A model generated the notes under the pieces. It was not told where the DNA came from and made no database searches. It saw nothing but the letters and a program-made list of their open reading frames with translations. A stretch of 64,000 nucleotides of DNA, from positions 30,882,501 to 30,946,500 of the forward strand of contig NC_079879.1 of assembly GCF_029227915.1 (NCBI RefSeq). Direction: 5' to 3'. A program made the translations under genes and the position numbers. This document shows positions 13,741 through 25,305 of this stretch, one piece after another (the first letter of the stretch is position 1; the number at the start of each line of letters is the position of its first letter). This stretch comes from Hydractinia symbiolongicarpus. Its lineage: Eukaryota; Cnidaria; Hydrozoa; Anthoathecata; Hydractiniidae.

Positions 13741-16700
13741 AAATGAAAACATTTTGGAAAACTACAAGTCTCATGCGTTTTAGTGATGAAAAAAAAATTT
13801 AAAAAATCGTTCGGGAAATGAGTTTACACCCTGGGTACTTTCTTTGTATACTTTTCACTATATGGGCCAAGTACGGGATTTACGGGAAATCGCGGGTTTT
13901 CGTTTGCCGGCGATTAAACTTCTTTTATTCAGCGTCTCATCAAAAATGAAAACATTTTTGAAAACTACAAGTGTTATGCGTTTTAGTGGTGAAAAAATAA
14001 TTTAAAAATCGTTCTGGAAATGAGATTACTCACAGGGTACTTTCTTTGTATACATTTAACTATACGGGCCAAGCCCGGGATTTACGGGAAATCGCGGGTT
14101 TTCGTTTGCCGGCGATTAAACCTCTTTCATTAAGCGTCTCATGAAAAATGAAAACATTGTTGAAAACTACAAGTCTCATGCGTTTTAGTAGTGAAAAGAT
14201 AATTTAAAAAATCGTTCTGGAAATGGGTTTACTCACAGGGTACTTTCTTTGTAAACATTCGACTATACGGGACAAGCCCGGGATTTGGGGAAATCGTGGT
14301 ATTTCGTTTGCCGGCGATTAAACCTCTTTCATTAAGCGTCTCATTAAAAATGAAAACATTTTTGGAAACTACAAGTCTCATTCGTTCTAGTGTGCAGAAA
14401 TAATTTGAAAAATCGTTCGGGAAATCAGTTTACTCCCTGGGTACTTTCTTTATATACATTCAACTATACGGGCCAAGCCCGGGATTTACGGGAAATCGCG
14501 GGTTATCGTTTGCCGACGATTAAACTTCTTTTATTTAGCATCTCATCAAAAATGAAAACATTTTTGAAAACTACAAGTCTCATGGGCTTTAGTGGTGAAA
14601 TAATAATTTAAAAAATCGTTCGGGAAATGAGTTTACTCCCTGGGTACTTTTTTTGTATACTTTTGACTATACGGGCCGAGTCCGGGATTTACGGGAAATC
14701 GCAGGTTTTCGTTTGCCGGCGATTAAACTCCTTTTATTCAGCGTTTCATCAAAAATGAAAACATTTTTGAAAACTACAAGTCTCATGCGTTTTAGTGGTG
14801 AAAAAATAATTTAAAAAATCTTTTGGGAAATGAGTTCACTCCCTGGGTACTTTCTTTGTATACTTTTGACTATACGGGCCGAGTGCGGAATTTACGGGAA
14901 ATCGCGGGTTTTCGTTTGCCGGCGATTAAACTCCTTTTATTCAGCGTTTCATCAAAAATGAAAACATTTTTGAAAACTAAAAGTCTCATGCGTTTTAGTG
15001 GTGAAAAGATAATTTAAAAAATCGTTTTGGAAATGAGTTTACTCACAGGGTACTTTCTTTGTATACATTCGACTATACGGGCCAAGCCCGGGATTACAGG
15101 AAATCGCGGGTTTTCGTTTGCCGGCAATTAAACCACTTTCACTAAGCGTCTCATCAAAAATGAAGACATTTCTGAAAACAACAAGTCTCATGCGTTTTAG
15201 TGGTGAAAAAATAATTTAAAAAATCTTTCGGGAAATGAGTTTACTCCCTGGGTACTTTCTTTGTATACTTTTGACTATACGGGCCGAGTGCGGAATTTAC
15301 GGGAAATCGCGGGTTTTCGTTTGCCGGCGATTAAACTCCTTTTATTCAGCGTCTCATCAAAAATGAAAACATTTTTGAAAACTACAAGTCTCATGCGTTT
15401 TAGTGGTGAAAAAATAATTTAAAAAACCGTTCTGGAAATGAGTTTACTCACAGGGTACTTTCTTTGTATACATTCGACTATACGGGCCAAGTCCGGGATT
15501 TACGGGAAATCGCGGGTTTTCGTTTGCCGGCGATTAAACTTCTTTTATTAATCGTCTCATCAAAAATGAAAACATTTTGGAAAACTACAAGTCTCATGCG
15601 TTTTAGTGGTGAAAAAATAATTTAAAAAATCGTTCGGAAAATGAGTTTACTCCCTGGGTACTTTCTTTGTATACTTTTGACTATACGGGCCAAGCCCGGG
15701 ATTTACGGGAAATCGCGGGTTTTCGTTTGCCGGCAATTAAACTTCTTTTATTCAGCGTCTCATCAAAAATGAAAACATTTTTAAAAACTACAAGTCTCAT
15801 GGGCTTTAGTGGTAAAATAATAATTTAAAAAATTGTTCGGGAAATGAGTTTACACCCTGGGTACTTTCTTTGTATACTTTTGACTATACGGGCCGAGTCC
15901 GGGATTTACGGGAAATCGCAAGTTTTCGTTTGCCGACGATTAAACTTCTTTTATTTAGCGTCTCATCAAAAATGAAAACATTTTTGAAAACTACCAGTCT
16001 CATGCGTTTTAATGGTGGAAAAAATATTTTAAAAAATCGTTCGGGAAATGAGTTTACTCCCTGGGTACTTTCTTTGTAAACATTCGACTATACGGGACAA
16101 GCCCGGGATTTAGGGAAATCGTAGTATTTCGTTTGCCGGCGGTTAAACCTCTTTCATTGAGCGTCTCATTAAAAATGAAAACATTTTTGGAAACTACAAG
16201 TCTCATTCGTTCTAGTGTGCAGAAATAATTTGAAAAATCGTTCGGGAAATTAGTTTAGTCCCTGGGTACTTTCTTTATATACATTCAACTATACGGGCCA
16301 AGCCTGGGATTTACATGAAATCGCGGGTTTTCGTTTGCCGGCGATTAAACCACTTTCACTAAGCGTCTCATTAAAAATGAAGACATTTCTGAAAACTACA
16401 AGTCTCATGCGTTTTAGTGGTGAAAAAATAATTTAAAAAATCGTTCCGGAAATGAGATTACTCACAGGGTACTTTCTTTGTATACATTTAACTATACGGG
16501 CCAAGCCCGGGATTTACGGGAAATCGCGGGTTTTCGTTTGCCGGCGATTAAACTCTTTCATTAAGCGTCTCATCAAAAATGAAAACATTGTTGAAAACTA
16601 CAAGTCTCATGCGTTTTAGTGGTGAAAAGATAATTTAAAAAATCGTTCTGGAAATGGGTTTACTCACAGGGTACTTTCTTTGTAAACATTCGACTATACG

Positions 16701-17700
16701 GGACAAGCCCGGGATTTAGGGAAATCGTGGTATTTCGTTTGCCGGCGATTAAACCTCTTTCATAAGGCGTCTCATTAAAAATGAAAACATTTTTGGAAAC
16801 TACAAGTCTCATTCGTTCTAATGTGCAGAAATAATTTGAAAAATCGTTCGGGAAATCAGTTTACTCCCTGGGTACTTTCTTTATATACATTCAACTATAC
16901 GGGCCAAGCTCGGGATTTACGGGAAATCGCGGGTTTTCGTTTGCCGGCGATTAAACTTCTTTTATTTAGCGTCTCATCAAAAATGAAAACATTTTTGAAA
17001 ACTACAAGTCTCATGGGCTTTAGTGGTGAAATAATAATTTAAAAAATCGTTCGGGAAATGAGTTTACTCCCTGGGTACTTTTTTTGTATTCTTTTGACTA
17101 TACGGGCCGAGTCCGGGATTTACGGGAAATCGCAGGTTTTCGTTTGCCGGCGATTAAACTCCTTTTATTCAGTGTTGCATCAAAAATGAAAACATTTTTG
17201 AAAACTAAAAGTCTCATGCGTTTTAGTGGTGAAAAGATAATTTAAAAAATCGTTTTGGAAATGAGTTTACTCACAGAGTACTTTCTTTGTATACATTCGA
17301 CTATACGGGCCAAGCCCGGGATTACAGGAAATCGCGGGTTTTCGTTTGCCGGCGATTAAACCACTTTCACTAAGCGTCTCATCAAAAATGAAGACATTTC
17401 TAAAAACTACAAGTCTCATGCGTTTTAGTGGTGAAAAAATAATTTAAAAAATCTTTCGGGAAATGAGTTTACTCCCTGGGTACTTTCTTTGTATACTTTT
17501 GACTATACGGGCCGAGTGCGGAATTTACGGGAAATCGCGGGTTTTCGTTTGCCGGCGATTAAACTCCTTTTATTCAGCGTCTCATCAAAAATGAAAACAT
17601 TTTGGAAAACTACAAGTCTCATGCGTTTTAGTGATGAAAAAAAAATTTAAAAAATCGTTCGGGAATTGAGTTTACACCCTGGGTACTTTCTTTGTATACA
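13741..17700 (+). repeat. Related higher-order unit (fourth copy, one monomer shorter)
   Basis: This is the partner of the 9.7-13.7 kb unit, at spacings of 4,052 and then 3,849-3,848 bp. It lacks the ACAAGACTGTG monomer. TGCAG-type monomers are at 14383, 16208 and 16814. Correspondence stops near 17.69 kb, where TTTTCACTATATGG in the upstream copy gives way to ATTCGACTATACGGGACAAG. Confidence 0.75.
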
Positions 17701-18300
17701 TTCGACTATACGGGACAAGACTGTGATTTACGTGAAATCCCGGGTTTTCGTTTGCCGGCGATTAAACCTCTTTCATTAAGCGTCTCATTAAAAATGAAAA
17801 CATTTTTGAAAACTACAAGTCTCATGCGTTTTAGTGGTGAAAAAATAATTTAAAAAATCGTTCGGGAAATGAGTTTACTCCCTGGGTACTTTCTTTGTAT
17901 ACTTTTGACTATACGGGCCAAGCCCGGGATTTACGGGAAATCGCAGGTTTTCGTTTGCCGGCAATTAAACTTCTTTTATTCAGCGTCTCATCAAAAATGA
18001 AAACATTTTTAAAAACTACAAGTCTCATGGGCTTTAGTGGTGAAATAATAATTTAAAAAATCGTTCGGGAAATGAGTTTACACCCTGGGTACTTTCTTTG
18101 TATACTTTTGACTATACGGGCCGAGTCCGGGATTTACGGGAAATCGCAGGTTTTCGTTTGCCGACGATTAAACTTCTTTTATTTAGCGTCTCATCAAAAA
18201 TGAAAACATTTTTGAAAACTACAAGTCTCATGCGTTTTAGTGGTGGAAAAAATATTTTAAAAAATCGTTCGGGAAATGGGTTTACTCCCTGGGTACTTTC
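17600..18300 (+). repeat. ~0.7-kb block repeated 1,420 bp downstream (copy 1)
   Basis: About 700 bp including the ACAAGACTGTG marker at 17715 match 19.02-19.72 kb at a spacing of 1,420 bp, or seven monomers. Upstream of 17.6 kb and downstream of 18.3 kb the match ends. It is a shortened form of the higher-order unit seen earlier. Confidence 0.7.
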
Positions 18301-19019
18301 TTTGTAAACATTCGACTATACGGGACAAGCCCGGGATTTAGGGAAATCGTAGTATTTCGTTTGCCGGCGATTAAACCTCTTTCATTAAGCGTCTCATTAA
18401 AAATGAAAACATTTTTGGAAACTACAAGTCTCATTCGTTCTAGTGTGCAGAAATAATTTGAAAAATCGTTCGGGAAATTAGTTTAGTCCCTGGGTACTTT
18501 CTTTATATACATTCAACTATACGGGCCAAGCCTGGGATTTACGGGAAATCGCGGGTTTTCGTTTGCCGGCGATTAAACCACTTTCACTAAGCGTCTCATC
18601 AAAAATGAAGACATTTCTGAAAACTACAAGTCTCATGCGTTTTAGTGATGAAAAAATAATTTAAAAAATCTTTCGGGAAATGAGTTTACTCCCTGGGTAC
18701 TTTCTTTGTATACTTTTGACTATACGGGCCGAGTGCGGAATTTACGGGAAATCGCGGGTTTTCTATTGCCGGCGATTAAACTCCTTTTATTCAGTGTCTC
18801 ATCAAAAATGAAAACATTTTTGAAAACTACAAGTCTCATGCGTTTTAGTGGTGAAAAAATAATTTAAAAAACCGTTCTGGAAATGAGTTTACTCACAGGG
18901 TACTTTCTTTGTATACATTCGACTATACGGGCCAAGCCCGGGATTTACGGGAAATCGCGGGTTTTCGTTTGCCGGCGATTAAACTTCTTTTATTAATCGT
19001 CTCATCAAAAATGAAAACA

Positions 19020-19720
19020 TTTTGGAAAAATACAAGTCTCATGCGTTTTAGTGATGAAAAAAAAATTTAAAAAATCGTTCGGGAAATGAGTTTACACCCT
19101 GGGTACTTTCTTTGTATACATTCGACTATACGGGACAAGACTGTGATTTACGTGAAATCGCGGGTTTTCGTTTGCCGGCGATTAAACCTCTTTCATTAAG
19201 CGTCTCATTAAAAATGAAAACATTTTTGAAAACTACAAGTCTCATGCGTTTTAGTGGTGAAAAAATAATTTAAAAAATCGTTCGGGAAATGAGTTTACTC
19301 CCTGGGTACTTTCTTTGTATACTTTTGACTATACGGGCCAAGCCCGGGATTTACGGGAAATCGCGGGTTTTCGTTTGCCGGCAATTAAACTTCTTTTATT
19401 CAGCGTCTCATCAAAAATGAAAACATTTTTAAAAACTACAAGTCTCATGGGCTTTAGTGGTGAAATAATAATTTAAAAAATCGTTCGGGAAATGAATTTA
19501 CACCCTGGGTACTTTCTTTGTATACTTTTGACTATACGGGCCGAGTCCGGGATTTACGGGAAATCGCAGGTTTTCGTTTGCCGACGATTAAACTTCTTTT
19601 ATTTAGCGTCTCATCAAAAATGAAAACATTTTTGAAAACTACAAGTCTCATGCGTTTTAGTGGTGGAAAAAATATTTTAAAAAATCGTTCGGGAAATGAG
19701 TTTACTCCCTGGGTACTTTC
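19020..19720 (+). repeat. ~0.7-kb block (copy 2 of the 1,420-bp spacing)
   Basis: This is the partner of 17.60-18.30 kb, with the ACAAGACTGTG marker at 19135. At its 3' end the monomers join in a frame that gives the longest open frame in the window (121 codons, 19518-19883). That frame is a repeat by-product, since it is simply two monomer translations linked by GGAAAAAATATTTTAAAAAAT. Confidence 0.7.
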
Positions 19721-21430
19721 TTTGTATACTTTTGACTATAAGGGCCGAGTCCGGGATTTAAAGGAAGTCGCAGGTTTTTGTCTGCCGGCGATTAAACTTC
19801 TTTTATTCAGCGTCTCATCAATAATGAAAACATTTTTAAAAACTACAAGTCTCATGGGCTTTAGTGGTGAAATAATAATTTAAAAAATCGTTCGGGAAAT
19901 GAGTTTACACCCTGGGTACTTTCTTTGTATACTTTTGAATTTACAGGCCGAGTCCGGGATTTACGGGAAAACGCAGCATTTCGTTTGCCGGCGATTAAAC
20001 TTCTTTTATTCAGCGTCTCATCAAAAATGAAAACAAGTTTGAAGACTACAAGTCTCCTGCGTTTTAGTGGTGAAAAAATAATTTAAAAAATCGTTGGGGA
20101 AATGAGTTTACTCCCTGGGTACTTTCTTTGTATACTTTTCACTATATGGGCCAAGTCCGGGATTTACGGGAAATCGCGGGTTTTCGTTTGCCGGCGATTA
20201 AACTTCTTTTATTCAGCGTCTCATCAAAAATGAAAACATTTTTGAAAACTACAAGTGTTATGCGTTTTAGTGGTGAAAAAATAATTTAAAAAATCGTTCT
20301 GGAAATGAGATTACTCACAGGGTACTTTCTTTGTATATATTTAACTATACGGGCCAAGCCCGGGATTTACGGGAAATCGCGGGTTTTCGTTTGCCGGCGA
20401 TTAAACCTCTTTCATTAAGCGTCTCATCAAAAATGAAAACATTGTTGAAAACTACAAGTCTCATGCGTTTTAGTGGTGAAAAGATAATTTAAAAAATCGT
20501 TCTGGAAATGGGTTTACTTACAGGGTACTTTCTTTGTAAACATTCGACTATACGGGACAAGCCCGGGATTTAGGGAAATCGTGGTATTTCGTTTGCCGGC
20601 GATTAAACCTCTTTCATTAAGCGTCTCATTAAAAATGAAAACATTTTTGGAAACTACAAGTCTCATTCGTTCTAGTGTGCAGAAATAATTTGAAAAATCG
20701 TTCAGGAAATCAGTTTACTCCCTGGGTACTTTCTTTATATACATTCGACTATACGGGCCAAGCCCGGGATTTACGGGAAATCGCAGGTTTTCCTTTGCCA
20801 GCGATTAAACCACTTTCAATAAGCGTCTCATCAAAAATGAAAAGATTTCTGAAAACTACAAGTCTCATGCGTTTTAGTGGTGAAAAAATAATTTAAAAAA
20901 TCGTTCGGGAAATGATTTTACTCCCTGGGTACTTTCTTTGTATATTTTTGACTATACGGGCCGAGTCTGGGATTTACGGGAAGTCGCGGGTTTTCGTTTG
21001 CCGGCGATTAAACTTCTTTTATTTAGCGTCTCATCAAAAATGAAAACATTTTTGAAAACTACAAGTCTCATGCGTTTTAGTGGTGAAAAGATAATTTAAA
21101 AAATCGTTTTGGAAATGAGTCTACTCACAGGGTACTTTCTTTGTACACATTCGACTATACGGGCCAAGCACGGGATTTACGGGAAATCGCGGGTTTTCCT
21201 TTGTCGGCGATCAAACCACTTTCATTAAGCGTCTCATCAAAAATGAAAACATTTCTGAAAACTACAAGTCTCATGCGTTTTAGTGGTGAAAAAATAATTT
21301 AAAAAATCGTTCGGGAAATGAGTTTACTCCCTGGGTACTTTCTTTGTATACTTTTGACTATACGGGCCGAGTCCGGGATTTACGGGAAATCGCGGGTTTT
21401 CGTTTGCCGGCGATTAAACCTCTTTCATTA
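19721..21430 (+). repeat. Transition zone between higher-order families
   Basis: About eight monomers. It contains the last TGCAG-type monomer (20668) and the last stretch resembling the first 20 kb. After about 20.75 kb monomers with TTTTCCTTTGCC and TTTCAATAAG appear, which typify the following region. No gene or non-satellite insertion is seen. Confidence 0.6.
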
Positions 21431-23365
21431 AGCGTCTCATCAAAAATGAAAACATTTTTGAAAACTACAAGTCTCATGCGTTTTAGTGGTGAAAAAATAA
21501 TTTAAAAAATCGTTCGGAAAATGAGTTTACTCCCTGGGTACTTTCTTTGTATACTTTTGACTATACGGGCCGAGTCCGGGGTTTACGGGAAATCGCGGGT
21601 TTTCGTTTGCCGGCGATTAAACCTCTTTCATTAAGCGTCTCATCAAAAATGAAAACATTTTTAAAAACTGCAAGTCTCATGCGTTTTAGTGGTGAAAAAA
21701 TAATTTAAAAAATCGTTCGGAAAATGAGTTTACTCCCTGGGTACTTTCTTTGTATAATTTTGACTATACGGGCCGAGTCCCGGATTTACGGGAAATTGCG
21801 GGTTTTCGTTTGCCGGCGATTAAACTTCTTTTATTCAGCGTCTCATCAAAAATGAAAACATTTTTGAAAACTACAAGTCTCATGCGTTTTAGTGGTGAAA
21901 AAATAATATAAAAAATCGTTCGGGAAATGAGTTTACTCCCTGGGTACTTTCTTTGTATACTTTTAACTATATGGGTTTTTATTCTTATTGTTGTTATTAT
22001 TATGTTATTATAGGGATAAGAACCATTGTATAATGGAACCCGAATAAATGTCAAAAAAAAAAAAAAAAAAAAAAAAAATATGGGCCCAGCCCGGGATTTA
22101 CGGGAAATGGCGGTTTTCGTTTGCCGGTGATTAAACTTCTTTTATTCAGTGTCCAATCAAAAATGAAAACATTTTTGTAAACTACAAGTCTCATGCGTTT
22201 TAGTGGTGAAAAGATAATTTAAAAAATCGTTTTAAAAATGAGTTTACTCACAGGGTACTTTCTTTGTATACATTCGACTATACGGGCCAACCCCGGGATT
22301 TACGGGAAATCGCGGGTTTTCGTTTGCCGGCGATTAAACCACTTTCATTAGGCGTCTCATCAAAAATGAAAACATTTCTGAAAACTACAAGTCTTATGCG
22401 TTTTAGTGGTGAAAAAATAATTTAAAAAATCGTTCGGGAAATGAGTTTACTCCCTGGGTACTTTCTTTGTATACTTTTGACTATACGGGCCGAGTCCGGG
22501 ATTTACGGGAAGTCGCGGGTTTTCGTTTGCCGGCGATTTAACTTCTTTTATTCAGCGTCTCATCAAAAATGAAAACATTTTTAAAAACTACAAGTCTCAT
22601 GGGATTTAGTGGTGAAATAATAATTTAAAAAATCGTTCGGGAAATGGGTTTACACCCCGGGTACTTTCTTTGTATACATTGGACTATAAGGGCCAAGCGC
22701 GAGATTTACGGAAAATCGCGGGTTTTCCTTTGCCAGCGATTAAACCACTTTCATTACGCGTCTCATTAAAAATGAAAACAATTCTGAAAACTACAAGTCT
22801 CATGCGTTTTAGTGGTGAAAAAATAATTTAAAAAATCGTTCGGGAAATGAGTTTACTCCCTGGGTACTTTCTTTGTGTACTTTTGACTATACGGGCCGAG
22901 TCCGGGATTTACGGGAAATCGCGGGTTTCCGTTTGCCGGTGATTAAACTTCTTTTATTCAGCGTCTCATCAAAAAAGAAAACATTTTTAAAAACTACAAG
23001 TCTCATGTGCTTTAGTGGTGAAATAATAATTTAAAAAATTGTTTGGGAAATGAGTTTGCTCACAGGGTACTTTCTTTGTATACATTCGACTATACGGGCC
23101 AAGCCCGGGATTTACGGGAAATCGCGGGTTTTCCTTTGCCGGCGATTAAACCACTTTCAATAAGCGTCTCATCAAAAATGAAAACAATTCTGAAAACCAG
23201 AAGTCTCATGCGTTTTAGTGGTGAAAAAATAATTTAAAAAATCGTTCGGGAAATGAGTTTACTCCCTGGGTACTTTCTTTGTATACTTTTGACTATACGG
23301 GCCGAGTCCGGGATTTACGGGAAATCGCGGGTTTTTGTTTGCCGGCGATTAAACTCATTTTATTC
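21431..23365 (+). repeat. 1.94-kb tandem duplication carrying a retro-insert, copy 1
   Basis: About nine monomers plus one insertion, repeated immediately downstream. Spacing is 1,935 bp upstream of the insert's A-tail and 1,940 bp after it, because the second A-tail is five bases longer. The match is strong from about 21.43 to 23.24 kb. A few single-base differences were seen, for example near 21538/23473, 22903/24843 and 22940/24880. Confidence 0.85.
21976..22078 (+). mobile_element. Short 3'-end retrotransposon-like insert with A-tail (copy 1)
   Basis: A 77-bp body (21976-22052) and 26 A residues (22053-22078) interrupt a monomer. ATATGGG occurs on both sides (21969-21975 and 22078-22084), and removing the insert with one repeat restores a normal monomer. 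The body is A/T-rich, has AATAAA at 22043-22048 four bases before the A-run, and a CCATT/AATGG inverted repeat around GTAT at 22023-22036. Target-site duplication, A-tail and severe 5' truncation are known features of target-primed reverse transcription by non-LTR (LINE-type) machinery. It could be a LINE 3' end, a SINE tail or a truncated mRNA copy. No coding sequence remains and I do not recognise the family. Confidence 0.8.
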
Positions 23366-23986
23366 AGCGTCTCATCAAAAATGAAAACATTTTTGAAAAC
23401 TACAAGTCTCATGCGTTTTAGTGGTGAAAAAATAATTTAAAAAATCGTTCGGAAAATGAGTTTACTCCCTGGCTACTTTCTTTGTATACTTTTGACTATA
23501 CGGGCCGAGTCCGGGGTTTACGGGAAATCGCGGGTTTTCGTTTGCCGGCGATTAAACCTCTTTCATTAAGCGTCTCATCAAAAATGAAAACATTTTTAAA
23601 AACTGCAAGTCTCATGCGTTTTAGTGGTGAAAAAATAATTTAAAAAATCGTTCGGAAAATGAGTTTACTCCCTGGGTACTTTCTTTGTATAATTTTGACT
23701 ATACGGGCCGAGTCCCGGATTTACGGGAAATTGCGGGTTTTCGTTTGCCGGCGATTAAACTTCTTTTATTCAGCGTCTCATCAAAAATGAAAACATTTTT
23801 GAAAACTACAAGTCTCATGCGTTTTAGTGGTGAAAAAATAATATAAAAAATCGTTCGGGAAATGAGTTTACTCCCTGGGTACTTTCTTTGTATACTTTTA
23901 ACTATATGGGTTTTTATTCTTATTGTTGTTATTATTATGTTATTATAGGGATAAGAACCATTGTATAATGGAACCCGAATAAATGT

Positions 23987-24021
<35 letters not shown>

Positions 24022-25305
24022 GGGCCCAGCCCGGGATTTACGGGAAATGGCGGTTTTCGTTTGCCGGTGATTAAACTTCTTTTATTCAGTGTCCAATCAA
24101 AAATGAAAACATTTTTGTAAACTACAAGTCTCATGCGTTTTAGTGGTGAAAAGATAATTTAAAAAATCGTTTTAAAAATGAGTTTACTCACAGGGTACTT
24201 TCTTTGTATACATTCGACTATACGGGCCAACCCCGGGATTTACGGGAAATCGCGGGTTTTCGTTTGCCGGCGATTAAACCACTTTCATTAGGCGTCTCAT
24301 CAAAAATGAAAACATTTCTGAAAACTACAAGTCTTATGCGTTTTAGTGGTGAAAAAATAATTTAAAAAATCGTTCGGGAAATGAGTTTACTCCCTGGGTA
24401 CTTTCTTTGTATACTTTTGACTATACGGGCCGAGTCCGGGATTTACGGGAAGTCGCGGGTTTTCGTTTGCCGGCGATTTAACTTCTTTTATTCAGCGTCT
24501 CATCAAAAATGAAAACATTTTTAAAAACTACAAGTCTCATGGGATTTAGTGGTGAAATAATAATTTAAAAAATCGTTCGGGAAATGGGTTTACACCCCGG
24601 GTACTTTCTTTGTATACATTGGACTATAAGGGCCAAGCGCGAGATTTACGGAAAATCGCGGGTTTTCCTTTGCCAGCGATTAAACCACTTTCATTACGCG
24701 TCTCATTAAAAATGAAAACAATTCTGAAAACTACAAGTCTCATGCGTTTTAGTGGTGAAAAAATAATTTAAAAAATCGTTCGGGAAATGAGTTTACTCCC
24801 TGGGTACTTTCTTTGTGTACTTTTGACTATACGGGCCGAGTCCAGGATTTACGGGAAATCGCGGGTTTCCGTTTGCCGGCGATTAAACTTCTTTTATTCA
24901 GCGTCTCATCAAAAAAGAAAACATTTTTAAAAACTACAAGTCTCATGTGCTTTAGTGGTGAAATAATAATTTAAAAAATTGTTTGGGAAATGAGTTTGCT
25001 CACAGGGTACTTTCTTTGTATACATTCGACTATACGGGCCAAGCCCGGGATTTACGGGAAATCGCGGGTTTTCCTTTGCCGGCGATTAAACCACTTTCAA
25101 TAAGCGTCTCATCAAAAATGAAAACAATTCTGAAAACCAGAAGTCTCATGCATTTTAGTGGTGAAAAAATAATTTAAAAAATCGTTCGGGAAATGAGTTT
25201 ACTCCCTGGGTACTTTCTTTGTATGCTTTTGACTATACGGGCCGAGTCCGGGATTCACGGGAAATGGCGGGTTTTCGTTTGCTGGCGATTAAACTTCTTT
25301 TATTC
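23366..25305 (+). repeat. 1.94-kb tandem duplication carrying a retro-insert, copy 2
   Basis: This is the tandem partner of the preceding block, with the same insert at the same monomer position and the same flanking variants. Beyond about 25.22 kb the match fades (ATGCTTTTGAC and GGGATTCACGGG here). The shared insertion site shows that the insert arrived once and was then duplicated with its surroundings. Confidence 0.85.
23911..24018 (+). mobile_element. Short 3'-end retrotransposon-like insert with A-tail (copy 2)
   Basis: This is the same 77-bp body (23911-23987) with an A-run of 31 (23988-24018) and the same ATATGGG flanks (23904-23910 and 24018-24024). The body shows no difference from copy 1 by eye; only the A-tail length differs (31 against 26). 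It arose by duplication of the surrounding satellite segment, not by a second insertion. Confidence 0.82.

Noticed and set aside
19518-19883. Longest open frame, 121 codons on the + strand
   Set aside because: It is two consecutive monomer translations joined by a local variant. The same peptide segments recur at 203-bp steps across the window, and a 203-bp period (not a multiple of 3) prevents a continuous frame. No start context, codon bias or recognisable domain.
21764-22054. 96-codon open frame on the - strand spanning the insert (also 23699-23989)
   Set aside because: It runs from the retro-insert body into satellite and is duplicated only because the whole segment is duplicated. The satellite part equals the spurious minus-strand frames found elsewhere.
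22053-22078. Poly-A run as a simple microsatellite or sequencing artefact
   Set aside because: It follows an AATAAA-bearing body and is bounded by a target-site duplication in both copies, so it is better explained as a retrotransposition tail. The length difference between copies is ordinary slippage.
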